This document shows positions 1-7,933 of a stretch of 64,000 nt of DNA, one piece after another (position 1 is the first letter of the stretch; each line of letters opens with the position of its first letter). The position numbers and the translations under genes were made by a program. Origin of the DNA: an uncultured Marinococcus sp. (lineage in GTDB: Bacteria; Bacillota; Bacilli; Bacillales; Marinococcaceae); contig NZ_CANLSU010000001.1 in assembly GCF_947493875.1 (NCBI RefSeq), positions 310,001-374,000 on the forward strand. The letters are read 5' to 3'. The notes under the pieces are model-generated. The model saw nothing but the letters and a program-made list of their open reading frames with translations, was not told the DNA's origin and ran no database searches.

Positions 1-205
1 CTTCTTTAAATTCGGTGGAACAGGCACGAACAATTTCTCCGTTCACCTTCACCATACAGGTGTCACAGGTTTCGATCGCACCCAGGCTCGGGTGATAACA
101 GACATTCGGCACTTCCTCATTAGTACCGCGCGTGTAGTCCAGGATTGTGGAGTCATCCGATACTTTGCGCTCAGTGCCATTCATCGTTACTCGAATAATC
201 GACAA
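1..205 (-). CDS. fdhF: Formate dehydrogenase alpha subunit, N-terminal part (runs off left edge)
   Basis: Only the first ~68 residues lie in the window. They form a plant-type [2Fe-2S] ferredoxin domain as found at the N-terminus of Bacillus NAD-linked or cytosolic formate dehydrogenases: a run reading VPNVCYHPSLGAIETCDTC with the Cys-x11-Cys-x2-Cys spacing, followed by VKVNGEIVRACS. The missing C-terminal part would hold the molybdopterin domain that oxidises formate to CO2. Start: an in-frame ATG at 214 directly abuts GGAAGG and cannot use it, so the TTG at 205, about nine bases from GGAAGG (215-220), is the better start. Family membership is clear; the rest of the protein cannot be seen. 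Confidence 0.85.
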   Translation of the reverse strand, partial: MSIIRVTMNGTERKVSDDSTILDYTRGTNEEVPNVCYHPSLGAIETCDTCMVKVNGEIVRACSTEFKE

Positions 206-522
206 AATAATCATCCTTCCATTTTGGAAATAAAGTTGGGCTAAAGGAATAAAGAAGTAGTAGACAACGGATGAATGCAGCACTCGCTTATGTAAGAGTC
301 AAGGGAGTGCACCTTTATTCTAGGTATAATATAGAAAAATGTAAAAAATAATAAAGGTTTACTTCCACGTTTCCACGAAATTAGGAATTTAAAACTATAT
401 TTTAATAATTATCAGCCATATCTAGTGACCCTGGTGGTATTTGTGATTACATCAAAACTAGATTATAATGCTTTTGGATAGCAAATATGTGAATGATAAT
501 TCAATCAAAGGACATTGATAAA
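206..522. promoter_or_regulatory. Divergent control region fdhF / mpsC-like gene
   Basis: About 317 bases separate the two divergent genes. The stretch 340-500 is AT-rich. On the minus strand a TTGACT lies near 297-302, but no good -10 follows at 17 bases. A short inverted repeat (GCACTC / GAGTGC, about 282-310) brackets that element. No riboswitch is recognised. The region presumably holds both promoters; exact sites are not defined. Confidence 0.35.
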
Positions 523-1215
523 ATGAGACCAACAGAAAATGAAAAAGATATCGCGAGCTTTGCCGGCAGACTGCTGCGGGAAAGGTTTGGCAAAGGACCG
601 GAAGCAGCCCACGTTGTAATGCAGGGACCGTTCATTACAATTTACCTCCGGCATTTTCTAAGCCCGATGGAGCGGGTCATTCTTGAACAGGAGGGTGAAC
701 AGGCTGTTTTTCGTCTGCGTGAAAGCATGATGCACAAAATTGTTCCGGAGATTAACGGATACGTGCAGTCGGTCACCGGTCAGGAATTTAAAAACTTTTA
801 CCACGACAGCGATTTTAATAAGGAATCGAGTATTTTTGTGGGGATTGATGAAAATGCGTATGACGGCGAAGACCCTTTTAAAGAATACGCCGGTAAAAAG
901 AAGCTGGAAGAGCGGGTGCGGCAGGTCACTGCAGAAGCGGAAAAGGAACCGGATAAAGTCTTTTCAGGAATGTTAAACAATAAGACTGTTCTCGTGATCC
1001 GGGAAGGACTGATGATTAATATCGAAAAAGAGCTAGTGGAGCAGGGATATGAAGAGCAGCTGAAGGTAACTAAACGCAAGCTGGAAAAACGGCTGTTAAT
1101 AGAAGGGAAGTCGTTTACCTCTATTGCCGGGATAAATATTGCTGATGTGTTTGTTGACTGGGACTTTGAACGGGACCGCAGCGTTATTGTCTTTATTATG
1201 AGCGGATCCGGCTAA
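523..1215 (+). CDS. MpsC / DUF2294 family protein, two-domain
   Basis: A soluble 230-residue protein with two copies of the DUF2294 fold (Pfam family named MpsC after the staphylococcal MpsABC bicarbonate/membrane-potential system). Copy one covers about residues 10-105 (…GPEAAHVVMQGPFITIYLRHFLSPMER…), copy two about 130-228 (…MLNNKTVLVIREGLMINIEKEL… through the C-terminal DWDFERDRSVIVFI). There is no signal peptide or membrane segment. It is divergent to a formate dehydrogenase, and I recall DUF2294 genes beside fdh genes in other bacilli, so a role in formate/CO2/bicarbonate metabolism is possible but inferred. Start: ATG 523 is 10 bases from AAAGGA (507-512); an upstream in-frame ATG at 493 lacks a comparable SD. 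Confidence 0.75.
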   Translation: MRPTENEKDIASFAGRLLRERFGKGPEAAHVVMQGPFITIYLRHFLSPMERVILEQEGEQAVFRLRESMMHKIVPEINGYVQSVTGQEFKNFYHDSDFNKESSIFVGIDENAYDGEDPFKEYAGKKKLEERVRQVTAEAEKEPDKVFSGMLNNKTVLVIREGLMINIEKELVEQGYEEQLKVTKRKLEKRLLIEGKSFTSIAGINIADVFVDWDFERDRSVIVFIMSGSG

Positions 1216-1242
1216 AAGGAAATAATATCCTGGTCCACAGCT

Positions 1243-1425
1243 TCAGCCGGCGTAGGCCTGAAAACAGTGTACACAGTAAGAATAGTTTTTTTGAGTGAAT
1301 GACTGCAGGGCAGCTTCTTCCACAAGACTTTCCCAAGCGGACGGCTTGCTGCTGGCCATGCAGCGGTCGTTAACAAATACGGATTTATGGATTTTCTGTC
1401 CATCGTGATCAATTAAAAATTTCAT
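1243..1425 (-). CDS. Small CxxC protein, unknown function
   Basis: A 60-residue ORF on the minus strand, N-terminus MKFLIDHDGQKIHKSVFVND, ending YSYCVHCFQAYAG. The CxxC pair plus Cys22 could bind a metal, but two further ligands for a zinc ribbon are missing. AAAGGAG lies upstream of ATG 1425, though the spacing (about 13 bases) is longer than ideal, which lowers confidence. It is preceded by a strong hairpin with a T-run (1458-1513), so it is either a separate transcript or subject to readthrough. I do not recognise the family. Confidence 0.5.
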   Translation of the reverse strand: MKFLIDHDGQKIHKSVFVNDRCMASSKPSAWESLVEEAALQSFTQKNYSYCVHCFQAYAG

Positions 1426-1457
1426 AAATTAAAGAGTTCTCCTTTCATAAAAGACAA

Positions 1458-1513
1458 ATAAAAAAGCCAAAAAGATAAACAGGAGGCAGGTACCTCGTGT
1501 ATCTTTTTGGCTT
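1458..1513 (-). terminator. Long hairpin with T-run upstream of the small CxxC gene
   Basis: Perfect 14-bp arms AAGCCAAAAAGATA (1464-1477) and its complement (1500-1513) extend inward through a second stem (about GGAGG / CCTC) to a six-base loop. On the minus strand the structure is followed by six T (1463-1458). It can end the 1641-1958 transcript, but lies only ~35 bases before the next gene's start, so it may act as a leader attenuator. Confidence 0.7.
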
Positions 1514-1640
1514 ATGGGAAATAGCGCCATTGTCTATCCATTTCCACCATGTATTTAGTTGCTCTTAAGTAATTGCTTTGTATGTATACCGTAAATGATA
1601 TGGCTCTTAATTGCAACCATAACAAAAACAGGTAGTACTG

Positions 1641-1958
1641 CTACTCGGTGGCTGGGGTATCGACTAACCCGGTAAACCTAAGCCGGTAAGATGTTTCGCC
1701 TTCATCAATGTAGCCCCAGGCAATACGGTCTTTTTTCCAAAAGATCTTAAACTGGTTGCGGTCGACAATTTCAAAGCTGTCGCATTCCGAGATGATTCCA
1801 AGCGTCTCCAACTCCCGGCAGATCCTCTTTGTTTCCGATAAATACCACATATTCTCCCAACGCGGGTGTTCAGAGCGGTTTGTGATGTCTGCGATAACTT
1901 CAATGGAACCATTCTGGAGAACACGATACCGGCCAAAGGAAGCTGCTTGATATTCCAT
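1641..1958 (-). CDS. Hypothetical protein, 105 aa
   Basis: Soluble 105-residue protein with no family I recognise. It starts MEYQAASFGRYRVLQNGSIE and has a tryptophan/charged middle (HPRWENMWYLSETKR) and a C-terminal beta-like segment (FKIFWKKDRIAWGYIDEG). ATG 1958 is preceded by GGGGAG at six bases; the longer frame starting at ATG 1994 has no SD. It follows the 2104-2550 gene on the same strand but a terminator (2018-2044) separates them. GC content resembles the neighbours. Confidence 0.65.
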   Translation of the reverse strand: MEYQAASFGRYRVLQNGSIEVIADITNRSEHPRWENMWYLSETKRICRELETLGIISECDSFEIVDRNQFKIFWKKDRIAWGYIDEGETSYRLRFTGLVDTPATE

Positions 1959-2017
1959 GAAATTCTCCCCATTCATTTTTCTTTTATTATGCATGAAAAA
2001 CTAGGTAATTTCTACTT

Positions 2018-2044
2018 AAAAAAACTCCCGGCCGAAGCCGGGAG
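2018..2044 (-). terminator. Intrinsic terminator
   Basis: CTCCCGGC (2025-2032), four-base loop, GCCGGGAG (2037-2044). On the minus strand seven T follow (2024-2018). It closes the gene at 2104-2550. Confidence 0.9.
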
Positions 2045-2103
2045 TAAAAATGCTGGAGAGAAAGTGAATTTCAATTTATTTTTTAAATCAATACCAAGCG
2101 GTT

Positions 2104-2550
2104 TTATTTCCATTTCATGACGACTTTTAATTTGTTCTGCTCAAAGTAGTAGGAGTCTATTTTTCCGTAAGGGACTTTTTTCATAGGCTCAAATACTTCC
2201 AGGTGAAAGCCCGCCTGCTGGTCCTGAACAGAGAAATAAGGCGGGCGGTCAAAGATTTCCCTGAACACGTCGTCCGCTTCCAGAGGGGAAATGGACTTTA
2301 ACGTAAAGTAAAGGGTCCGCTCTGAAGCGTGGGAAGGTTCAAGCAGCATGCTGAATCGGCTCTGGCTGCTGTCATTTTTTACGCCTTCAATACGCAGGAC
2401 CTGGTCCTGAATATGAACCGCGGAAATGTCCACGTTATCCATTTTTTTAACCTGAAGCACCTTCAAAAACATTTTTTCCGTTACTGGAATGGTTACTCCG
2501 TTTTCTTTCGCATCGGTCACACGTTTTTTAATAGATGAAAAAAGACTCAC
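2104..2550 (-). CDS. Hypothetical protein, 148 aa
   Basis: Soluble protein of unknown function. The N-terminus is basic and amphipathic (LFSSIKKRVTDAKENG), and the remainder alternates beta-like and charged segments, ending LKVVMKWK. The start is decided by the SD: AGGAGG lies inside an apparent ATG-AGG-AGG at 2568, so translation must begin at the GTG at 2550, nine bases past AGGAGG. It is divergent to the xylose symporter gene. No domain recognised. Confidence 0.65.
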   Translation of the reverse strand: MSLFSSIKKRVTDAKENGVTIPVTEKMFLKVLQVKKMDNVDISAVHIQDQVLRIEGVKNDSSQSRFSMLLEPSHASERTLYFTLKSISPLEADDVFREIFDRPPYFSVQDQQAGFHLEVFEPMKKVPYGKIDSYYFEQNKLKVVMKWK

Positions 2551-2677
2551 TATTGATTTCCTCCTCATAATACTGACTGTGTATTCTTATTCCCGAATAC
2601 GCCTTTAAAGGAACGTCTTTTTTAGTTCAAAAAAGATTTTTAATTCGTCCAAATGAGAACAATCATATAATACTTTT

Positions 2678-2711
2678 TTGACAATTAAGTTTATTGATTA
2701 AACAAACAAAG
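2678..2711 (+). promoter_or_regulatory. XylR-operator-like site and -35 upstream of the xylose symporter
   Basis: A consensus TTGACA (2678-2683) is followed by an imperfect inverted repeat, AGTTTATTG (2688-2696) with AAACAAAC (about 2700-2707), resembling the Bacillus XylR operator (AGTTTGTTT…AAACAAACT as I recall it). No clear -10 is seen at 17 bases. Similar elements lie at 5980-6006 and 7866-7890. Confidence 0.55.
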
Positions 2712-2775
2712 AATGTTAATCTGGTTTGTGATCGCTTACATAAAGGAGGGAAGAGTAGTAGAGCTACTCGCGTAT

Positions 2776-4155
2776 ATGAATTCTAAACGAACGATTTATG
2801 TAGTATTAGTTACCATGGTAGCTACACTTGGCGGCTTGTTGTTTGGTTATGATACGGCTGTAATTTCCGGGGCGGAGGGGTCGCTGCAGACCTACTTTGC
2901 CGACAGTCTGAATCTGAGTCCGCTTATTCACGGTCTGACGGTCTCCAGTGCTCTTATAGGGTGTATTATCGGCGGGTTGATTTCAGGGTTTTTTGCCAAC
3001 CGGATAGGGAGAAAGTTTACATTGATTATAGCAGCGGTGCTGTTTCTTCTTTCCGCATTGGGTTCAGCTTACCCGGAGGTATTATTTTTTGAAGCCGGAG
3101 ACCCTTCTGTTGCCCTTTTAGTTGTATTTAATATTTATCGGATTATCGGAGGTGTCGGAGTGGGACTGGCCTCGGCGGTCGCACCGATGTATATTGGTGA
3201 AATGGCCCCGCCCAACATTCGGGGAAGGCTCGTATCCCTTAACCAGTTTGCGATTATTTTCGGCCAGTTCGTCGTGTACTTTGTCAACTGGGGCATTGCC
3301 CGCGGACAAACAGCGGAATGGGTCGATGCGCTTGGCTGGAGGTACATGTTTGCCTCAGAAGCCATACCAGCTGCTCTGTTTTTGATTTTTATGTTTATGG
3401 TGCCGGAGACGCCGCGGTATTTGGTTTCCAAAAATCGGGATGACAAGGCTATGAAGACTTTAACAAAAATTTATGACCAGACAATGGCCAAAGCTACATT
3501 TTATGAGATTAATCAATCATTTGATAAAGGAAAAGAAAAGCTGTTTGCCTACGGAAAATTGATTATTATTATAGGTATCCTTTTGTCGATTTTTCAGCAG
3601 TTTGTCGGTATTAACGTTGCTCTGTATTATGCCCCGAGAATATTTGAAAGCATGGGGGCCGGGAGAGACGCTTCGTTATTTCAGACCATTATTATGGGAG
3701 CGGTCAACTTAATATTTACAGCCATTGCGATTATGACGGTAGATAAGTTCGGACGGAAACCGCTGCTTATTATCGGTTCTATTGGAATGACTATAGGTAT
3801 GTTCGGTGTTTCGGCTCTCGCTTTTACCGGCACGATCGGTATATCAACACTTGTATTTATTATCATCTATACGGCTTCCTTCATGATGTCCTGGGGACCG
3901 GTGGTATGGGTGCTTTTATCTGAAATATTTCCAAACAAAATCCGCGGTCAGGCTCTCGCTATTGCGGTGGCAGCCCAGTGGGCCGCAAACTATTTTATTT
4001 CTTCTACGTATCCAGCCATGATCGAGTTCAGCGGTGGATTAACGTACGGATTTTACGGTCTCATGAGTATATTGTCCGCTCTGTTTGTATGGAAGTTTGT
4101 ACCTGAAACAAAAGGAAAAACACTTGAAGAGATTGAGATGGGATTAAAAAAGTAA
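2776..4155 (+). CDS. Sugar:H+ symporter, XylE-like (probable D-xylose importer)
   Basis: A 459-residue MFS sugar porter with 12 expected helices. It shows the family signatures in order: GGLLFGYDTAVISGAEGSL in helix 1, NRIGRK (motif A), PMYIGEMAPPNIRGR, VPETPRYLV, QQFVGINVALYYAPRIF in helix 7, DKFGRKPLL, WGPVVWVLLSEIFPNKIRG and the C-terminal PETKGKTLEEIE. Helix 1 closely matches E. coli XylE. Placement beside xylR, xylosidase and xylAB supports xylose as substrate. Start: ATG 2776 gives the family's usual length, but the strong SD AAAGGAGG lies about 26 bases upstream with a possible small hairpin between; an in-frame ATG at 2713 has no SD. Function is a confident family inference; the start is uncertain. 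Confidence 0.85.
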   Translation: MNSKRTIYVVLVTMVATLGGLLFGYDTAVISGAEGSLQTYFADSLNLSPLIHGLTVSSALIGCIIGGLISGFFANRIGRKFTLIIAAVLFLLSALGSAYPEVLFFEAGDPSVALLVVFNIYRIIGGVGVGLASAVAPMYIGEMAPPNIRGRLVSLNQFAIIFGQFVVYFVNWGIARGQTAEWVDALGWRYMFASEAIPAALFLIFMFMVPETPRYLVSKNRDDKAMKTLTKIYDQTMAKATFYEINQSFDKGKEKLFAYGKLIIIIGILLSIFQQFVGINVALYYAPRIFESMGAGRDASLFQTIIMGAVNLIFTAIAIMTVDKFGRKPLLIIGSIGMTIGMFGVSALAFTGTIGISTLVFIIIYTASFMMSWGPVVWVLLSEIFPNKIRGQALAIAVAAQWAANYFISSTYPAMIEFSGGLTYGFYGLMSILSALFVWKFVPETKGKTLEEIEMGLKK

Positions 4156-4161
4156 AGTGAT

Positions 4162-4202
4162 AAAAAAGGAGACCCGGCTGCATTTGTGCAGCCGGGTCTC
4201 CT
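4162..4202. terminator. Terminator between convergent symporter and xylosidase genes
   Basis: A 16-bp stem (AGGAGACCCGGCTGCA, 4168-4183, with its complement ending 4202) and a very short loop. Six A precede it (4162-4167), giving a T-run for the minus-strand xylosidase transcript. The plus strand lacks a T-run, so the symporter transcript may stop less efficiently here. Confidence 0.9.
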
Positions 4203-4219
4203 TAATGTTATGCTTCGTA

Positions 4220-5830
4220 CTATTCTTTAGGAACATAATGAAAATATTCAAAATCTGCAGCCTTGGAAGAAAAACTGTCCTGGCACTGCATACCGACAAA
4301 AGCGCCTGTGAAGAAGCCATCGCCCTGGATATGGTCATCTGAAAGTTTAGCGGAAGGAAAAGAAATATCCACCGCAGTCCATGTGCTGCCGTCAAAGGAG
4401 TAGGAAAACCAGTACTGGTCCATGCGCACAGATACCTTAAGGTAAATCGTTTCTATATCCTGGCCAATCTCAATATCGCTGCCTTGAAGAGGGGTGTCAA
4501 ATTGAAAATGGTCATTAGTAAGAAGGGTTAAAATTCTTCCTTTATTCTCGTCGTGGGTCACGTGAAAATAAACCCAGTTTTGCGTATTGTAGTAGCAGAC
4601 CATGCCTGCGGACTGCTGGAAATGATCCGGGTCAAATTGAATAGCCGTCTCAGCATCAAAATAAAAATGCTGCCATCTTCTGGCTACAAACGCCTGGGTG
4701 AATTTAGATGTCAGAGAGTCTTTGCCGTACAGTCGTAAATAGCCTGGACGGTCTTTAAACGATAAAGTATTTTCCCCTAAAGGGATCCGCAGTGTCTGGA
4801 AGCTTTTATCCAGATCGCCAGTGTTAAAATGACTGTATACAGGGGATGGTAAATGCTGGGGCTCCGTCGAAAGACCAGGGCCCTCCACATACAGCGAGGG
4901 CTCGTTGCCGCCGGCTATGTAAGGCCATTCCTCTTCCCAATAAACCTTTTGAATAGCAGTTTCTCTTCCAAGCGGGCAGAAGCCCCGCGGATCCAATAAA
5001 GGCTTTTGCTCTTCTTTTAATGGTCTGCCGGTAAGATGCACAAAATACCATTCGCCGTGCTGTGTTTCTACAAGAGAGCCGTGCCCAGCTTTTTGCAGAG
5101 GATTTCTCGGATAGGGCCAGGACGTAATAAACGGATTTTCCGGATGAACTTCGTAAGGGCCGAATAATGATCTGGAGCGTGCGATGGTAGCTGCGTGGTC
5201 AAAGGTAGTGCCGCCTTCTGCAGTAAGCAGGTAATACCACCCATTTATTTTGTAAATATGCGGCCCCTCGGTCAGCTTGATATCAGTACCGGTGAAAATG
5301 ATCTGCCGTTCACCGATCAAAGCTTCTGCTTCGGCGTCGTATTCCTGCAGAGCGATACCGTAAAAGCGGTGATTGCCCGGCCGGTAATCCCAGACCATAT
5401 TCAGCAGATATTTTCTGCCGTCGTCGTCATGGTAAAGGGAAGGGTCAAAACCGGAGCTGTTCAAATACACAGGGTCGCTCCATTCGCCGTCAATCGTATC
5501 GCAGGTCACGAGGTAATTATGGCCATCCTTCCAGATACCGTCGATTTGTTTAATATCGGAATAGATCAGCCAGAACTGGTTATCATGCCAGGAAAGTGCG
5601 GGTGCCCAGACGCCGCCCGAATCCGGATTGCCTGCCATATTAAGCTGCGAAGTCCGTTCAAGAGGATGCTTAACAGCCTCCCAATTTTTTAAATCCTTGG
5701 AATGATGGATCTGCACCCCGGGGAACCATTCAAACGTGGAGGTGGCAATATAATAATGTTCTCCGGCCCTGCAAATACTCGGGTCAGGGTTAAAACCAGT
5801 TAAAATTGGATTGGTGATTTGATCATTCAT
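4220..5830 (-). CDS. xynB: Beta-xylosidase, glycoside hydrolase family 43
   Basis: A 536-residue GH43 enzyme, close in length to B. subtilis XynB. It cleaves xylose from the non-reducing end of xylo-oligosaccharides with inversion. The five-bladed propeller is N-terminal (about 1-320) and a beta-sandwich follows (about 325-535). Expected catalytic residues are present: general base Asp16 (NPDPSICR), pKa-modulating Asp129 (GFDPSLYHDDDG) and general acid Glu188 (LTEGPHIY). No signal peptide is seen, so it acts in the cytoplasm on imported oligosaccharides. SD AAGGAGG sits eight bases before ATG. The gene is divergent from xylR with a cre site just upstream, implying XylR and CcpA control. Confidence 0.95.
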   Translation of the reverse strand: MNDQITNPILTGFNPDPSICRAGEHYYIATSTFEWFPGVQIHHSKDLKNWEAVKHPLERTSQLNMAGNPDSGGVWAPALSWHDNQFWLIYSDIKQIDGIWKDGHNYLVTCDTIDGEWSDPVYLNSSGFDPSLYHDDDGRKYLLNMVWDYRPGNHRFYGIALQEYDAEAEALIGERQIIFTGTDIKLTEGPHIYKINGWYYLLTAEGGTTFDHAATIARSRSLFGPYEVHPENPFITSWPYPRNPLQKAGHGSLVETQHGEWYFVHLTGRPLKEEQKPLLDPRGFCPLGRETAIQKVYWEEEWPYIAGGNEPSLYVEGPGLSTEPQHLPSPVYSHFNTGDLDKSFQTLRIPLGENTLSFKDRPGYLRLYGKDSLTSKFTQAFVARRWQHFYFDAETAIQFDPDHFQQSAGMVCYYNTQNWVYFHVTHDENKGRILTLLTNDHFQFDTPLQGSDIEIGQDIETIYLKVSVRMDQYWFSYSFDGSTWTAVDISFPSAKLSDDHIQGDGFFTGAFVGMQCQDSFSSKAADFEYFHYVPKE

Positions 5831-5847
5831 GGTAGTATCCTCCTTAA

Positions 5848-5865
5848 TTTGGTAACGCTTTCAAA
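5848..5865 (-). promoter_or_regulatory. CcpA cre site upstream of xynB
   Basis: TTTGGTAACGCTTTCAAA matches the cre consensus WWTGNAARCGNWWWCAWW at all but one position. It lies about 18 bases from the xynB start, next to the SD, where bound CcpA would block transcription. This fits glucose repression of xylan use. Confidence 0.75.
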
Positions 5866-5979
5866 AAAGATTGTATAAGCAATAAACTAAATATAACTTA
5901 ATTCCTGACTCTGCTCAACTGTCAATTTGTTTTAAGCAAAAATATGGATGAAAGCATAAATTATTGCATATAAATACTA

Positions 5980-6006
5980 TTAACTTTGTTTAATCAAAAA
6001 ACTATA
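5980..6006. promoter_or_regulatory. XylR-operator-like inverted repeat, xynB-xylR intergenic
   Basis: The arms ACTTTGTTT (5983-5991) and AAAAAACT (about 5996-6003) each differ by about one base from the recalled XylR half-sites AGTTTGTTT / AAACAAACT. The site lies between the divergent xynB and xylR genes, so it could serve both. The intergenic region (5831-6078) is strongly AT-rich. Confidence 0.5.
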
Positions 6007-6078
6007 TGATGATCAAAAGAAAATGTATGCTATTATGTACGTAAACCGACCAAAATTGAAGAAGTAGGAGAAGATAAT

Positions 6079-7251
6079 ATGCGCACGGGAGACCAAACCC
6101 TGGTAAAGCAAATAAATAAATCAATCGTGCTGACGACCGTTCAGCAGAAAAGCCCGATTTCAAGGGCGCAGATTTCAAAAGATACCGGGCTGAATAAAGC
6201 TACAGTTTCAAGTTTGGTGGCTGATCTGCTGGAGGGCAGACTCGTGGAGGAAATGGGGGCTGGGCTTTCCAATGGAGGAAGAAAGCCGACCATGCTTTTT
6301 TTTAATAATAAAGCCGGCTATGCTATTGGGATTGATCTTGGAGTAAATTATGTTCTTGGTATACTGACAGACCTGCAGGGGGCGATCGTTGCTAAAATTA
6401 ACGAGCCGCTGCTGTCTATTGATGAAGGAGCTGTATTTAATAAGGTGGAGGAAGTCATTGAAGACCTTATGGATCAGGCGCCGAAAAGTGCCTATGGCAT
6501 AGTGGGTATCGGTGTCGGGGTGCCAGGGCTGATCGACAATGAAGGCACCATTTTATTCGCGCCGAACCTGGAGTGGAAAAATGTGCATTTAAAACAGCAC
6601 CTGGAAAGAAGATACGAATTGCCGGTATTTATTGAAAATGAAGCAAAGGCTGGTTCACACGGCGAAAAAAGGTACGGGGCCGGACAGGGCGTTTCGAACT
6701 TTATCTATGTAAGTATTGGCATTGGTGTCGGTGCAGGCATTTTTATTAATGACCAATTGTATAAGGGCGGAAGCGGCATCTCCGGGGAAGTCGGACATTT
6801 CACCATTGAACCAAACGGGAGAAAATGCCGGTGCGGCAATAAAGGCTGCTGGGAGCTTTACAGCTCGGAAGGCGCTATGGTGGAAAAAACAGCACATCTC
6901 TTTTCGGGTCAGGAGGAAGTGACGATCGACTGTCTTATCGCAAAAGCAAAGGAAAGAAACCTGGAGGTGCTAAACGCCTTTGACCAGGTGGGGGAATATA
7001 TTGGCATAGGATTGACGAATCTCATTAACATATTTAACCCGGAAAAAATCATTATAGGAAACCGCTTTGCAGAATTGGAGCAGTGGCTTCGCAATCCTAT
7101 CGAAAGAGTGTTTCAGCAGCGCCTGCATGAAGAATTCCGGGATTCGTTCACACTCTCCTTCTCTGAAAACAGTATATATTCCTGTGCGCTGGGATCTGCG
7201 GCTTTTTCGATTGAAACATTTTTTTCAACCAGCAGAGTAACAGTTGTATAA
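6079..7251 (+). CDS. xylR: Xylose-responsive transcriptional repressor, ROK family
   Basis: 390 residues in the XylR layout: N-terminal winged helix-turn-helix (about 15-70; SRAQISKDTGLNKATVSSLV is the recognition region) and a sugar-kinase-like ROK domain (about 85-380). The ROK domain has the GIDLGVNYV phosphate-loop-like segment, ENEAKAG, GEVGHFTIEPNGRKC and the zinc site CRCGNKGCWELY near residue 250. In Bacillus, XylR represses xyl operons and is released by xylose. SD AGGAG lies eight bases before ATG. It is divergent to xynB and upstream of the transport/catabolic genes, with operator-like repeats at three places in this island. Confidence 0.92.
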   Translation: MRTGDQTLVKQINKSIVLTTVQQKSPISRAQISKDTGLNKATVSSLVADLLEGRLVEEMGAGLSNGGRKPTMLFFNNKAGYAIGIDLGVNYVLGILTDLQGAIVAKINEPLLSIDEGAVFNKVEEVIEDLMDQAPKSAYGIVGIGVGVPGLIDNEGTILFAPNLEWKNVHLKQHLERRYELPVFIENEAKAGSHGEKRYGAGQGVSNFIYVSIGIGVGAGIFINDQLYKGGSGISGEVGHFTIEPNGRKCRCGNKGCWELYSSEGAMVEKTAHLFSGQEEVTIDCLIAKAKERNLEVLNAFDQVGEYIGIGLTNLINIFNPEKIIIGNRFAELEQWLRNPIERVFQQRLHEEFRDSFTLSFSENSIYSCALGSAAFSIETFFSTSRVTVV

Positions 7252-7275
7252 GTATAGAAAGGGGGCTGTTCGAAA

Positions 7276-7869
7276 GTGAACAGTAAAATTTATCAGGCGT
7301 TGACATGGGTGATGAATTTCGCGTACGTTCAGGTGCTCTGGGTGTTTTTTACGCTGATGGGTGCTGTGGCTGCAGGGGTATTCCCGGCGACAAACGCTTT
7401 GTTTGCAGTAGTGCGCAAATGGGTCAGCGGAGAAAAGGATCTGCCTGTTTTTTCCTATTTCTGGGGAGTGTACAAACGGGAATTTATCCAGTCTAATAAG
7501 CTGGGAGCCGTTGTCCTTTTTTTATTCATTCTTGCTGTTCTTGATATTCAGTTCATTGCAGCAAGTGACACGCTGAACTGGCTTCACATACCGTTGTTTG
7601 TGTATATCCTGTTTGTGTTTATTTTTCTTTTGTTTCTTTTTCCATCCTTTGCTCATTTTGACGATAAACTAAGAAATGTTTTCAAGAATGCGTTTTTTAT
7701 TATGCTGACTCATCCTGTTCACTTATTCTTTTTAACATTGAGTTTATTGCTTCTGGGAATTATTTTTTACATGGTGCCGGCACTGGGCTTTATATTTGGA
7801 ATAAGCGCTACAGCATTTGTTGCCACAGTCGTCAATAAAAATATTTTCAAAAAAATTATAAAAACTTAG
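7276..7869 (+). CDS. DUF624 / YesL family membrane protein
   Basis: 197 residues with five or six hydrophobic helices. The N-terminus (NFAYVQVLWVFFTLMGAVAAGVFPATNALFAVVRKW) carries the DUF624 pattern including the GxFPA segment. YesL-type proteins commonly sit beside carbohydrate ABC importers of the binding-protein family 1 type; their role is not established. Starts with GTG at 7276 after AAAGGGGG. It lies between xylR and the ABC binding protein, and its stop codon overlaps the XylR-operator-like site at 7866-7890. Confidence 0.85.
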   Translation: MNSKIYQALTWVMNFAYVQVLWVFFTLMGAVAAGVFPATNALFAVVRKWVSGEKDLPVFSYFWGVYKREFIQSNKLGAVVLFLFILAVLDIQFIAASDTLNWLHIPLFVYILFVFIFLLFLFPSFAHFDDKLRNVFKNAFFIMLTHPVHLFFLTLSLLLLGIIFYMVPALGFIFGISATAFVATVVNKNIFKKIIKT

Positions 7870-7890
7870 TTTGTTTACTGGACAAATTAT
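7866..7890 (+). promoter_or_regulatory. XylR-operator-like site before the ABC importer operon
   Basis: TTAGTTTGTTT (7866-7876), four bases, then GACAAATTAT: the best match in the window to the Bacillus XylR operator. It overlaps the DUF624 stop codon and lies about 45 bases before the binding-protein start. This suggests a separate XylR-controlled promoter for the ABC importer and xylAB. Confidence 0.65.
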
Positions 7891-7933
7891 GTAGAGGGTG
7901 TTAACTTAATATTAAGAAAAGGGGGAGGAAATA

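Noticed and set aside
1212-1412. 66-codon minus-strand frame overlapping the small CxxC gene
   Set aside because: It has no SD and unlikely composition; the 1243-1425 frame has an upstream AAAGGAG and a CxxC motif.
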